NCBI GenBank assembly: GCA_964423795.1
Contig: CAYRGC010000019.1
Location: 1 to 18,846 of the forward strand
DNA from: CAYRGC01 sp964423795
GTDB lineage: Bacteria; Patescibacteriota; Gracilibacteria; Peribacterales; Peribacteraceae
DNA: 18,846 nucleotides
Reading direction: 5' to 3'
Part shown: one piece after another, positions 11,872-18,443 of the stretch
How positions within the stretch are numbered: position 1 is the stretch's first letter
How the letters are laid out: every line of letters begins with the position of its first letter
The notes under the pieces: model-generated
What the model saw: the letters and a program-made list of their open reading frames with translations, nothing else
Database searches by the model: none
What the model was told of the DNA's origin: nothing
Position numbers and translations under genes: made by a program

Positions 11872-12810
11872 GTTCTCTGATGCAGGTGTATCGAGATTCA
11901 TATCATGTACGAACAGAAGTTCAGCCTCCGATGGATCGAAACTACCCGTACTATTGATAATATTCGTGACTGTCACATCCAGGAGACCAGTCGAGCCTTG
12001 AATGAAGTGGTATTTTTCGTTCTGCTGCGTCAATTTCAAGCAGGGATCGGCAGGGAAACCGGGTGGTAATACTGAAACCGAAGCCTTATCCGGACACAGG
12101 ATCAAGTTTTCTTGCTCAGGGACACGGAATTTTCCCTTCAAGCGGATGGGTTTCGCGTACCTCAACCGATCGTCCACGATGAAGAACCCGCGGACTGTTT
12201 CTCCCGCGAAAACGCGTCGAAACGCCGGTACGTGGTCGCGTTCTGCGAGAAACGCCTTCCACTCAGGATCATTTTCCCTGATTGCCTCGTAAAAATCTCC
12301 TGCAAACATGATGTCGTTTGGTGTCTCAGAGAGGTTCGCTCGTTTGTGCTCGAGCAGGATCCTCAAGCTTTTCACTCGTATCTGAACTGGCACGCCCATC
12401 CTTGGCGGGAGCAGAGACGTATCGTAGACGGAGAACGGCATTTCTATTGGATTTCCCTCCGTATCTTTCAGGAATGTATTCGTCATACCCTTCTTGAATA
12501 TGAGCCATCCCTTTGTGCCCCATTCCAATGATCCCTTCCAGAGCACATCTCCGCTGAGGAGTACTTCTCCATTAGGCGAGTCTCCGGAGGAACCTCTGTA
12601 GATTTCCGCGCTTTCCACAGTTAAACCGTTCAGGACATCTCCTTTCTGTACCGGCTGTATTCCTATCTCCTTCCAGAGCAGGAGTTTATCCTCACTCCAG
12701 GTGGCACTGGAGACATTCTTTTCATTGTCTCGTGCGACATCTTCTACCGTACTGCAGCTCACGAGAGCTACGGAGATGATGCTTATTACTAGAAGCAAGG
12801 GATTTTTCAA
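11869..12810 (-). CDS. Hypothetical lipoprotein, 313 aa
   Basis: The N-terminus MKNPLLLVISIISVALVSCS is a lipoprotein signal peptide with lipobox LVSC and Cys19 as the lipidated residue, so the mature protein should be anchored on the outer face of the membrane. The mature part is rich in beta-type stretches (GDVLNGLTVESAEIY; GEVLLSGDVLWKG; MGVPVQIRVKSLRILL; PIRLKGKFRVPE), but I recognise no domain. The start codon is TTG at 12810, because no ATG occurs before the signal peptide. TATACT at 12834-12839 (minus strand) gives a leader of ~17 nt. Base composition is more AT-rich than glyA and the cyclo-ligase gene on either side, so it may be acquired. Confidence 0.8.
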   Translation of the reverse strand: MKNPLLLVISIISVALVSCSTVEDVARDNEKNVSSATWSEDKLLLWKEIGIQPVQKGDVLNGLTVESAEIYRGSSGDSPNGEVLLSGDVLWKGSLEWGTKGWLIFKKGMTNTFLKDTEGNPIEMPFSVYDTSLLPPRMGVPVQIRVKSLRILLEHKRANLSETPNDIMFAGDFYEAIRENDPEWKAFLAERDHVPAFRRVFAGETVRGFFIVDDRLRYAKPIRLKGKFRVPEQENLILCPDKASVSVLPPGFPADPCLKLTQQNEKYHFIQGSTGLLDVTVTNIINSTGSFDPSEAELLFVHDMNLDTPASEN

Positions 12811-12882
12811 AGTGAGTTGAGGGAACAGGACGAAGTATAGAGAAAAACTGCTTCCCCGTATGCATTTGCGTTGTCCATGAAA

Positions 12883-13461
12883 TCACACCACCGCCGTCTG
12901 TCCCCGCGCCGTGACGAGGCTATCCATCCTCTCGTCGTGCTCCTGCATGGGCACGCGGTGGACGATCTGGCACTCGAGGGCGATGCCCCAGAAGCGCGTC
13001 TGGGGGTTGGCGGCGCGCTGCGCGGCGATCCACTTGTCGTACGTGCTGTTGCCGCGGCCGAGGCGATTGCCGAGCCTGTCGAACGCGCGGCCGGGTACCA
13101 GGACGATCCTGAGCGTCTGCGGATCGAGCCGCTCGGCCTCCCGCGGGGGCTCGAGCACGCCGAATTTCCCGAGGTGAAGATCGGCCGTCGTCGCGATCCT
13201 GCGGAAGATCATCTCGCCGTGCTCGATGCCGGGGATGTAGACGGGCCAGCCTTCCTTCAGCAGTTCGTCGAGCAGGGGACGGAGATCCGCTTCGTCTTTG
13301 AGAGGGAAGTACGCGGCGACCGGCACGGGCTCGGGGGGCAGCGCTTTATGGATCTGGCGGCAGATCGTCCTGCTTTCGGCGTGACGGTCGGCGTCGGAGA
13401 GGCGTGCCATGCGTTCCCTGATGGACTGCCGGAGGATGGCTTTCTCTTCGGTGGGGTGCAT
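12883..13461 (-). CDS. 5-formyltetrahydrofolate cyclo-ligase (MTHFS)
   Basis: ATP-dependent enzyme that converts 5-formyl-THF (folinate) to 5,10-methenyl-THF, recovering a stored or inhibitory folate. The 192-residue protein has the family length and order: a basic N-terminal helix (KAILRQSIRERMARL), VAAYFPLKDEADLRPLL (48-64), VPGRAFDRLGNRLGRG (122-137), and the end VHRVPMQEHDERMDSLVT. An oddity lies in the nucleotide loop: the usual GYGGGYYDR reads GRGNSTYDK (135-143), losing two glycines. The fold seems intact, but activity is not assured. The ATG at 13461 follows a heptamer array in the 51-base gap after dnaX, so it may be the second gene of a dnaX transcript. Confidence 0.9.
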   Translation of the reverse strand: MHPTEEKAILRQSIRERMARLSDADRHAESRTICRQIHKALPPEPVPVAAYFPLKDEADLRPLLDELLKEGWPVYIPGIEHGEMIFRRIATTADLHLGKFGVLEPPREAERLDPQTLRIVLVPGRAFDRLGNRLGRGNSTYDKWIAAQRAANPQTRFWGIALECQIVHRVPMQEHDERMDSLVTARGQTAVV

Positions 13462-13468
13462 GCGGTTC

Positions 13469-13496
13469 GATTGCGGATTGCGGATTGCGAATTGCG
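13469..13496. repeat. GATTGCG heptamer array between dnaX and the cyclo-ligase gene
   Basis: Three perfect GATTGCG units followed by AATTGCG (period 7, 28 bases). A related GATTGCT occurs at 13504-13510. It fills most of the 51-base gap between the two genes. Confidence 0.85.
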
Positions 13497-13512
13497 AAGA
13501 GCTGATTGCTCA

Positions 13513-15003
13513 TCAGAACACTTCCGAAGCGGCTTCCGCCAAGTTCACGAGACTCTCGTCCTGGGCGGAAGCGGGGAGCGGCGTCGAGCCGCTGTCGAGC
13601 ACGCATTCGATGCGCAGCGTCCGCTTGAAGATCTTCGCGAGCACGTCTTCCACCTGGCGGCTGGCGTCGGTCGCCTTCACCTTGTCCCGATGGAACGCGG
13701 ACGAGAACGCGATGCGCAGCACGCCGTCCTTCACGCTCGCGGCGCGTCCGTTTTTGAGCGACATGCGGACCGACGGAGTCGGCACGTCCTTGAGGAGCTC
13801 CGCCCAGTGCCTCTGCACTTCCAGGAGCGACAGATCGGGGGCTTCCACCGCGGCGGCGCGCGTCTCGGTCTTCGGGGCGGGTACGGGCTCTGGCGCGGGG
13901 GGCGGGGTCGGGGGGGCGGCGGGGGCTTTTTCCGGCGCGCGCGGTTTTGCGGCCTCCTTCCTCGGCACGGGCGGCTGCGCGATTGCCGTCGGCGCTTCCG
14001 TGGCGGCGCCCGCGGCGCGCAGCAGCGCGGATTCGAGCGCGAGTCCCGGGACGGGCGCGATCCTGATGTCGCGCACGGCCGAGAGGAGCAGATCGAGCAG
14101 CCGGACGTGCGGGCCGAGATCCTCTTTCGCTTCGGCGGCGGCGTGCAGGCGCCGACGACCCTCGCCGAGGAGCTGGCGGACGAAGACGTCGAGCGCGATG
14201 CCGCCGTCCTCCACGGCGCGGACGACGTCGATCAGGGTTCGGCCGTCGCCGGAAGCGATTCCCTCGAACGCTTTCTCCACGTGCTCCTGTCCGGTTTCGC
14301 CCGTGCGGCGCCGCACGTCTTCGAGCGTCACCTGCTTGAGCGAACGGAGCTGGTCTAAAAGCGAGATCGCGTCGCGCATGCCCCCCTGGGCGCTGTGCGC
14401 GACGGCGCGGAGCGCGGGTCGGTCGATCACGATCTTCTCGGCGTCGGCGATGCGCTGGAGTCCGCGGACGATGTCCTCGTCCGTGATCTGCCGGAACGCG
14501 AAGCGCTGGCAGCGGGACTGGATGGTCGCGGGGATCTTCTGGAGCTCCGTCGTGGCGAGGATGAAGTAGGCGTACGGCGGGGGTTCCTCGAGGGTCTTGA
14601 GCAGCGCGTTGAAGGCTTCCTTGGTGAGCATGTGCGCCTCGTCGACGATGTAGACCTTGGCCGACGCCACGACGGGGGAGAATTGGATCTTCTCGATGAG
14701 GTCGCGCACGTCGTCGATGCCGCGGTTGCTCGCGGCGTCGATTTCCACCAGGTCCACGAGGTGTCCTTCCTCCACTCCCTTGAGGATCTGCGTCTTCAGC
14801 GTCTCGTCCCCGATGCCCCGCGTGAGCAGGGTTTTCGCGAGGATGCGGGCCACCGAGGTTTTTCCCGTTCCGCGACCGCCCGCGAAGAGGTAGGCATGCG
14901 CGAGCTTGTCCTGCGTCACCGCGTTCTCGAGCGTCGTGACCACGTGGTCCTGGCCGATCACGTCGGCGAAGCTCTGCGGACGGTACTTGCGGTAGAGGGA
15001 CAT
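13513..15003 (-). CDS. dnaX: DNA polymerase III subunit gamma/tau
   Basis: AAA+ ATPase of the clamp loader, which opens the beta sliding clamp and ties polymerase units together. The 496-residue protein starts MSLYRKYRPQSFADVIGQDH, typical of DnaX. Walker A GGRGTGKTS is at 42-50, Walker B VYIVDEAHMLTKEAF with DEAH at 121-124, sensor 1 ILATTELQKIP at 148-158, and the SRC arginine finger at 163-165. The four cysteines of the zinc module, which normally follow Walker A, are absent: residues 56-85 contain no Cys. A Pro/Ala-rich linker (about 355-410) leads to a small tau-like C-terminal domain. I see no slippery A-run for a frameshifted gamma form. The promoter is leaderless, with TACCAT six bases before the ATG. 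Confidence 0.95.
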   Translation of the reverse strand: MSLYRKYRPQSFADVIGQDHVVTTLENAVTQDKLAHAYLFAGGRGTGKTSVARILAKTLLTRGIGDETLKTQILKGVEEGHLVDLVEIDAASNRGIDDVRDLIEKIQFSPVVASAKVYIVDEAHMLTKEAFNALLKTLEEPPPYAYFILATTELQKIPATIQSRCQRFAFRQITDEDIVRGLQRIADAEKIVIDRPALRAVAHSAQGGMRDAISLLDQLRSLKQVTLEDVRRRTGETGQEHVEKAFEGIASGDGRTLIDVVRAVEDGGIALDVFVRQLLGEGRRRLHAAAEAKEDLGPHVRLLDLLLSAVRDIRIAPVPGLALESALLRAAGAATEAPTAIAQPPVPRKEAAKPRAPEKAPAAPPTPPPAPEPVPAPKTETRAAAVEAPDLSLLEVQRHWAELLKDVPTPSVRMSLKNGRAASVKDGVLRIAFSSAFHRDKVKATDASRQVEDVLAKIFKRTLRIECVLDSGSTPLPASAQDESLVNLAEAASEVF

Positions 15004-15009
15004 GGTCCG

Positions 15010-15018
15010 ATGGTATCA
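15010..15018 (-). promoter_or_regulatory. Extended -10 of dnaX, leaderless
   Basis: On the minus strand TGATACCAT is an extended -10 (TGn plus TACCAT, 15015-15010). It ends six bases before the dnaX ATG at 15003. No -35 box of note and no Shine-Dalgarno sequence. Confidence 0.55.
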
Positions 15019-15030
15019 GGTCGATCATGA

Positions 15031-15108
15031 AAAATCCGAAATCCTCAGCGCGAAATTCGAAAAAATCCGGCACCCGAACGCCCATGTTCTTTCGGATTTC
15101 GAATTTCG
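15031..15108. repeat. CGAAATTCGAAATCCG inverted pair between dnaX and the DsbA-like gene
   Basis: CGAAATTCGA plus AAAAATCCG (15051-15069) is the inverse of CGGATTTCGAATTTCG (15093-15108), apart from three extra A residues on the left. A partial unit AAAATCCGAAATCC lies at 15031-15044. The two halves would form a large hairpin between the divergent start sites. Confidence 0.75.
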
Positions 15109-15135
15109 TGCTTCGTGCTTTTCTGGCGACATCGA

Positions 15136-15164
15136 TTGCTGTCGTCGCTCTTCCCTGTCATTCT
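15136..15164 (+). promoter_or_regulatory. Probable promoter of the DsbA-like gene
   Basis: TTGCTG (15136-15141), a 17-nt spacer and CATTCT (15159-15164) preceded by TGT, so an extended -10. It ends nine bases before the ATG at 15174, leaving almost no leader. Confidence 0.5.
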
Positions 15165-15173
15165 TCCTCCGCT

Positions 15174-15782
15174 ATGAAGCGCCTTCTCCTCCTCGGTTCC
15201 GTCGTCCTTTCCCTCGGTCTCGCCGCCTGCGGCGTGGATACCACTGGGCTCAAGCCCGAATCCTCCCGCGGCCCGGCCGGCAACGCCAATGCCGCCGTCA
15301 CCGTCGTGGAGTTCGGCGACATCCAGTGTCCCGCGTGCCGGGGGGCGTACCTCACGCTCGAGAAGCCGCTCCTGGAGAAGTACGGCCAGCAGATCCGCTT
15401 CGACTTCAAGCACTTCCCGCTCCAGGCGCTCCATCCGTACGCGCTCGAGCTCGCGCAGGCGTCCGAGTGCGCCGCGGATCAGGGCAAGTTCTGGGAGTTC
15501 ATCGACGTCGCCTACACGAACCAGTTGGACCTGGAGAAGCTCGGGCATAACGCCGCCTCGACCTGGGCGGGCGGACTCGGCATCGACATGGATCTCTTCA
15601 ACCGTTGCGTGAGTTCCCACATCAAGAAGGACACCGTCCTCGCCGATTACGACGAGGGCACCAAGGCGGAGGTCCAGGGAACGCCCACCTTCTTCGTGAA
15701 CGGTCAGAAGACGGAGGCCACGATGGAAGCGCTGAGCGCGGCCATCGACGCCGGCCTGCAAAACGGGGCGAACCGCTTCTGA
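15174..15782 (+). CDS. DsbA-family thiol-disulfide oxidoreductase, lipoprotein
   Basis: A 202-residue extracytoplasmic thioredoxin-fold protein. The signal peptide MKRLLLLGSVVLSLGLAACG has lipobox LAAC with Cys19, so it is membrane-tethered. VVEFGDIQCPACRGAYLTLE carries the active-site CPAC (Cys52-Cys55), VQGTPTFFVNG the cis-proline loop (Pro171), with the DsbA helical insert between. Two more cysteines (Cys99, Cys145) may pair. Such proteins oxidise or isomerise disulfides in exported proteins and usually rely on DsbB or VKOR for re-oxidation; neither is in the window. The M at 15174 begins the signal peptide; the frame stays open to 15027, but that stretch is the repeat array. The gene is convergent with the DM13-like lipoprotein, nine bases apart. 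Confidence 0.93.
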   Translation: MKRLLLLGSVVLSLGLAACGVDTTGLKPESSRGPAGNANAAVTVVEFGDIQCPACRGAYLTLEKPLLEKYGQQIRFDFKHFPLQALHPYALELAQASECAADQGKFWEFIDVAYTNQLDLEKLGHNAASTWAGGLGIDMDLFNRCVSSHIKKDTVLADYDEGTKAEVQGTPTFFVNGQKTEATMEALSAAIDAGLQNGANRF

Positions 15783-15791
15783 TCCTTTTCC

Positions 15792-16460
15792 TCAGGAAGC
15801 CGAAGATGTAGAGGAAGACGCGGCCGCCCGTGCCGGTTCCGAGCTCGGCGGCAGCGGCGCCACGTAGGCCGTTTGCAGCTGCGCGAAGGCGATCAGGCGT
15901 CCGAGCGCCGCGTCCCAGATCACGAGCGTGCGCATCTTTGCGAGTGCCTTCGGATCGCGGTCGATGTCATACACCTGCGGGCCGTACGGGGATTGCAGCT
16001 TGCCAAGCTCGATGGCGGACGCGTCGGGGAACGTCACGTCCCGGGGATCCACGGTCTCGGAGAGGTAGAGGCGCAGATCCGCTCCGGGGTACGTGCCGAA
16101 GAGCGGCCCCAGAAAGAGCGTGCTTTCCACAAGGAGCGCGTCGCCCTGCGTCTGCTCGCCGACGGACACGAACGGTCCGTAGGGGTTGCGGCCCTTGATC
16201 AGGGAGCTTTCCTTCTGCCGCTCCACCGAATCGGACCGGACGCGATCGGCGATCTTCGCCTTGGCCGCATTCTTGAGCACGGGGTCCTTCCGGAGCGCGA
16301 GCGTCACCATGCGCTCGGTGAGTTCCGTCCAATATTGGTCGGCGAAGAGGGGATTACGGAGATTCTCCTCGAGGGTCGCGGTTTTCGGGAGAGCGGCGGG
16401 CGCGGAGGAGCACGCGGCGAGAATGAGGGCGAGTCCGGCGGCGGAAAGACGATTGCGCAT
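15792..16460 (-). CDS. Lipoprotein with a DM13-like domain
   Basis: A 222-residue lipoprotein: MRNRLSAAGLALILAAC has lipobox LAAC and Cys17. Residues ~110-200 match the layout of DM13 domains: a GDALLVESTLFLGPL start, YPGADLRLYLSE in place of GPDLYVYLS, IELGKLQSPYGPQVYDI, and MRTLVIWDAALGRLIAFAQL. DM13 domains are proposed to act in electron transfer or redox at the cell surface. The conserved cysteine of the VIWC motif is Asp here, which argues against a redox role through that residue. The C-terminus is an Ala/Ser-rich tail. It faces a DsbA-like lipoprotein, which makes a shared envelope role conceivable. The promoter is probably TACACT at 16488-16493 (minus strand), leader about 20 nt. Confidence 0.75.
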   Translation of the reverse strand: MRNRLSAAGLALILAACSSAPAALPKTATLEENLRNPLFADQYWTELTERMVTLALRKDPVLKNAAKAKIADRVRSDSVERQKESSLIKGRNPYGPFVSVGEQTQGDALLVESTLFLGPLFGTYPGADLRLYLSETVDPRDVTFPDASAIELGKLQSPYGPQVYDIDRDPKALAKMRTLVIWDAALGRLIAFAQLQTAYVAPLPPSSEPARAAASSSTSSAS

Positions 16461-16513
16461 GGGTGCTTGCGGAAAAAACAGGCACGCAGTGTAGCGGATT
16501 CGAGGGGGTTTTT

Positions 16514-18361
16514 CTAGTTCGCTGAGGGCGCGGGGATCGCGGCTCCTCTGTTCCGGTACTGTCCGCCGCGACGGAAGAACTGCCGGATTGCGGTGCGCAT
16601 CGGGTAATAGAGTGTCTCGACGAAGTACTTCGTGTGGTCGAATGTCTGCACATTCTGTTTCGTGTCCGTTGTGAGGATCGTGCCCCAGTAGCGCAGACCG
16701 CCGTTCTTGTTGTATTTGTGCTGCTCGACCTTCTTGATCAATGCATTGTGTGATGATTCCTCGTTGCTGAGAACGATAAGCTGGGCCTTTGTGTTCTCGC
16801 CACGGATCGATCGTTCGTCCGCCGTCTCACCTGCGACGATATTTCTTTCAATAAAGCGGGTGTGCCCGTTTTCCGCGTATTCCTTCGTCTTCTCCTTATT
16901 ATCCGGATTCTTCGCTTGGTCCTGCTCAATATGATCGTTGAGGTAGCCGTGTTGGCGACACCAGTAGCGGTTATAGATCATCTGCATGACAGCTTCGATT
17001 TTGTCGAGATCCTGGGTATTGAGCACCGTTCTCATGAGTCCGCGCATGTTTGAGTCGCCCATGCGGTCGACGAATCCCCAGATCTGCTGTTGGAGCTGCG
17101 GGAGCGGAGGCTTCTCCTGATCCGCCTTGGCCTTCGTCTTCACGGAGAGCGACTTCGCGAGCTTCGCCGCCTGCTCCTCGAGCGAGAGCAGGTCCGGGTC
17201 GTCGGGGTGCTCGAAGCCGAGTTTCTCCGTGAGCTCAGACGCCATTTCGCCGTCTTCCGTCGCGAGCGCGTAGCGGATGCGCATCTTGAGGTATCCGGCG
17301 TTCTTCTGCTTCTCGGCCGGCACGGACGTGCTGTTCAGCTTGGCGCGCATCTCGAGGGTCGTGCGGCGGCGGTCCTCGTAAGCCATGGAGAGGAACGCGC
17401 TCTCGGTGGGCGAATCGATCCCGCGCGCGACGCATTCCTTCTTGTGCGCTCGGAACTCGTCGGCCACGTCCTTCCAATCCTCCACGAAACCGGGGAGCTT
17501 CCTCTCGATGAAGTCCGCCGCGTCCTCGCCCTTGTACTTCGTGAAGATGTGCGCGAGCCAGCCGTCCACCTTGCCCGGAGCGAGGGCCTTCGCGGTCACC
17601 GCGCCCATGAGCAGGTCGCGCGCTTCGCGGTAGGCGCCGCGGTTCTTGCCCTCGAGCTTCAGGAGTTCGTTCATCGTCTTCTCGGCGAGCGTCATGCGCT
17701 CCTCGAATTTCCCCGAGCCGGAACGGAGCTTCTTGAGGTCGGGGAGGGCGTCGTTCGGCAGCTTCATCTGCTCCTGCTTCGCCCTGACGTCCTTCATGAG
17801 GCCGCCCATGTACTCCCAGTTGCTCTGCCACCGACGGAAGCTGTTTTCGCCGGTGCCCGTGAAGAACTGCTTCACCTTCGTCCAGTCGTCGGAGCGGTTC
17901 AAGGCAAGCGAGCGCGCGTGTTCGGCGTTTTCTTTCGTGAGGGCGCCGGAGGCGAGGCCGCGTTCGATGGCGCCGAAGAACTGGTGTCCCCACTCCTGGG
18001 ATTCGCGGATGTTCGCGTTCGCCCAACCGATGTTCTGCTTGAGGGCCTTGGCCTTCTCCGCGGGCGTGTGGAAGCCCGCTTCCTCGAGCGCGCGGTCGGT
18101 GATGCTCTGCTGCCACATCTTCAACTCCTGTCCCAAAAGCAGGCTTTTACGGTCGGCGACCGCGGAGGACAGATCGGATTTGATCTTGTTGCGAATGGCC
18201 TCGCATTCGCGCTGCGCCTTGATCTGGGCCGCGGAATCGACCGCCGCTTCCTGAGTTTCCGTGCCGGCGTCCAGGGTCGCGTTGGCCATGGGCTCCCGAG
18301 TATGACCGACCGGCACGGTCCGGCTCAAGGGCGCTTGCGGCTTTTTCTGGTCTGGCCGCAT
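16514..18361 (-). CDS. Large hypothetical protein, 615 aa
   Basis: I recognise no family. It is a highly charged, mostly helical, soluble-looking protein without signal peptide or membrane segments and with only a few cysteines. The N-terminal ~45 residues are Pro/Ala/Thr-rich and probably disordered. Long Lys/Glu helices follow (about 45-440), with several W/F-rich stretches such as EWGHQFFGAIERGLASGAL. A C-terminal part (about 440-615) includes NRYWCRQHGYLNDHIEQDQA and ends FFRRGGQYRNRGAAIPAP. Bases 16514-17050, coding the C-terminal ~180 residues, are visibly more AT-rich than the rest, as if the gene were a fusion. An alternative start at 18289 (MANATLDAG) has CATACT nine bases upstream, so the first 24 residues may not be translated. 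Confidence 0.85.
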   Translation of the reverse strand: MRPDQKKPQAPLSRTVPVGHTREPMANATLDAGTETQEAAVDSAAQIKAQRECEAIRNKIKSDLSSAVADRKSLLLGQELKMWQQSITDRALEEAGFHTPAEKAKALKQNIGWANANIRESQEWGHQFFGAIERGLASGALTKENAEHARSLALNRSDDWTKVKQFFTGTGENSFRRWQSNWEYMGGLMKDVRAKQEQMKLPNDALPDLKKLRSGSGKFEERMTLAEKTMNELLKLEGKNRGAYREARDLLMGAVTAKALAPGKVDGWLAHIFTKYKGEDAADFIERKLPGFVEDWKDVADEFRAHKKECVARGIDSPTESAFLSMAYEDRRRTTLEMRAKLNSTSVPAEKQKNAGYLKMRIRYALATEDGEMASELTEKLGFEHPDDPDLLSLEEQAAKLAKSLSVKTKAKADQEKPPLPQLQQQIWGFVDRMGDSNMRGLMRTVLNTQDLDKIEAVMQMIYNRYWCRQHGYLNDHIEQDQAKNPDNKEKTKEYAENGHTRFIERNIVAGETADERSIRGENTKAQLIVLSNEESSHNALIKKVEQHKYNKNGGLRYWGTILTTDTKQNVQTFDHTKYFVETLYYPMRTAIRQFFRRGGQYRNRGAAIPAPSAN

Positions 18362-18428
18362 CGCGCCGACGCCGTGTTCGTGTTTTTTGATCGATGGCGC
18401 CCGGTCATGTTTGCTTCGCGAGGGCGTG

Positions 18429-18437
18429 TGCTACGCT
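18429..18437 (+). promoter_or_regulatory. Extended -10 of dcd, leaderless
   Basis: TGCTACGCT (TGn plus TACGCT) ends six bases before the dcd ATG at 18444. It is nearly the same as the hrcA box TGCTATGCT. No Shine-Dalgarno sequence is present. Confidence 0.6.
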
Positions 18438-18443
18438 CTTCCC

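Noticed and set aside
13469..13496. CRISPR array
   Set aside because: Units are 7 nt in direct contact with no spacers, and there are no cas genes in the window.
12871..14358. 495-aa plus-strand ORF
   Set aside because: It is antisense to the cyclo-ligase and dnaX genes, with the Arg/Gly/His-rich composition of a shadow frame in GC-rich DNA.
15027..15173. Upstream extension of the DsbA-like ORF to the ATG at 15027
   Set aside because: This stretch is the CGAAATTCG repeat array and spacer. The lipoprotein signal peptide starts at 15174 and has its own promoter.
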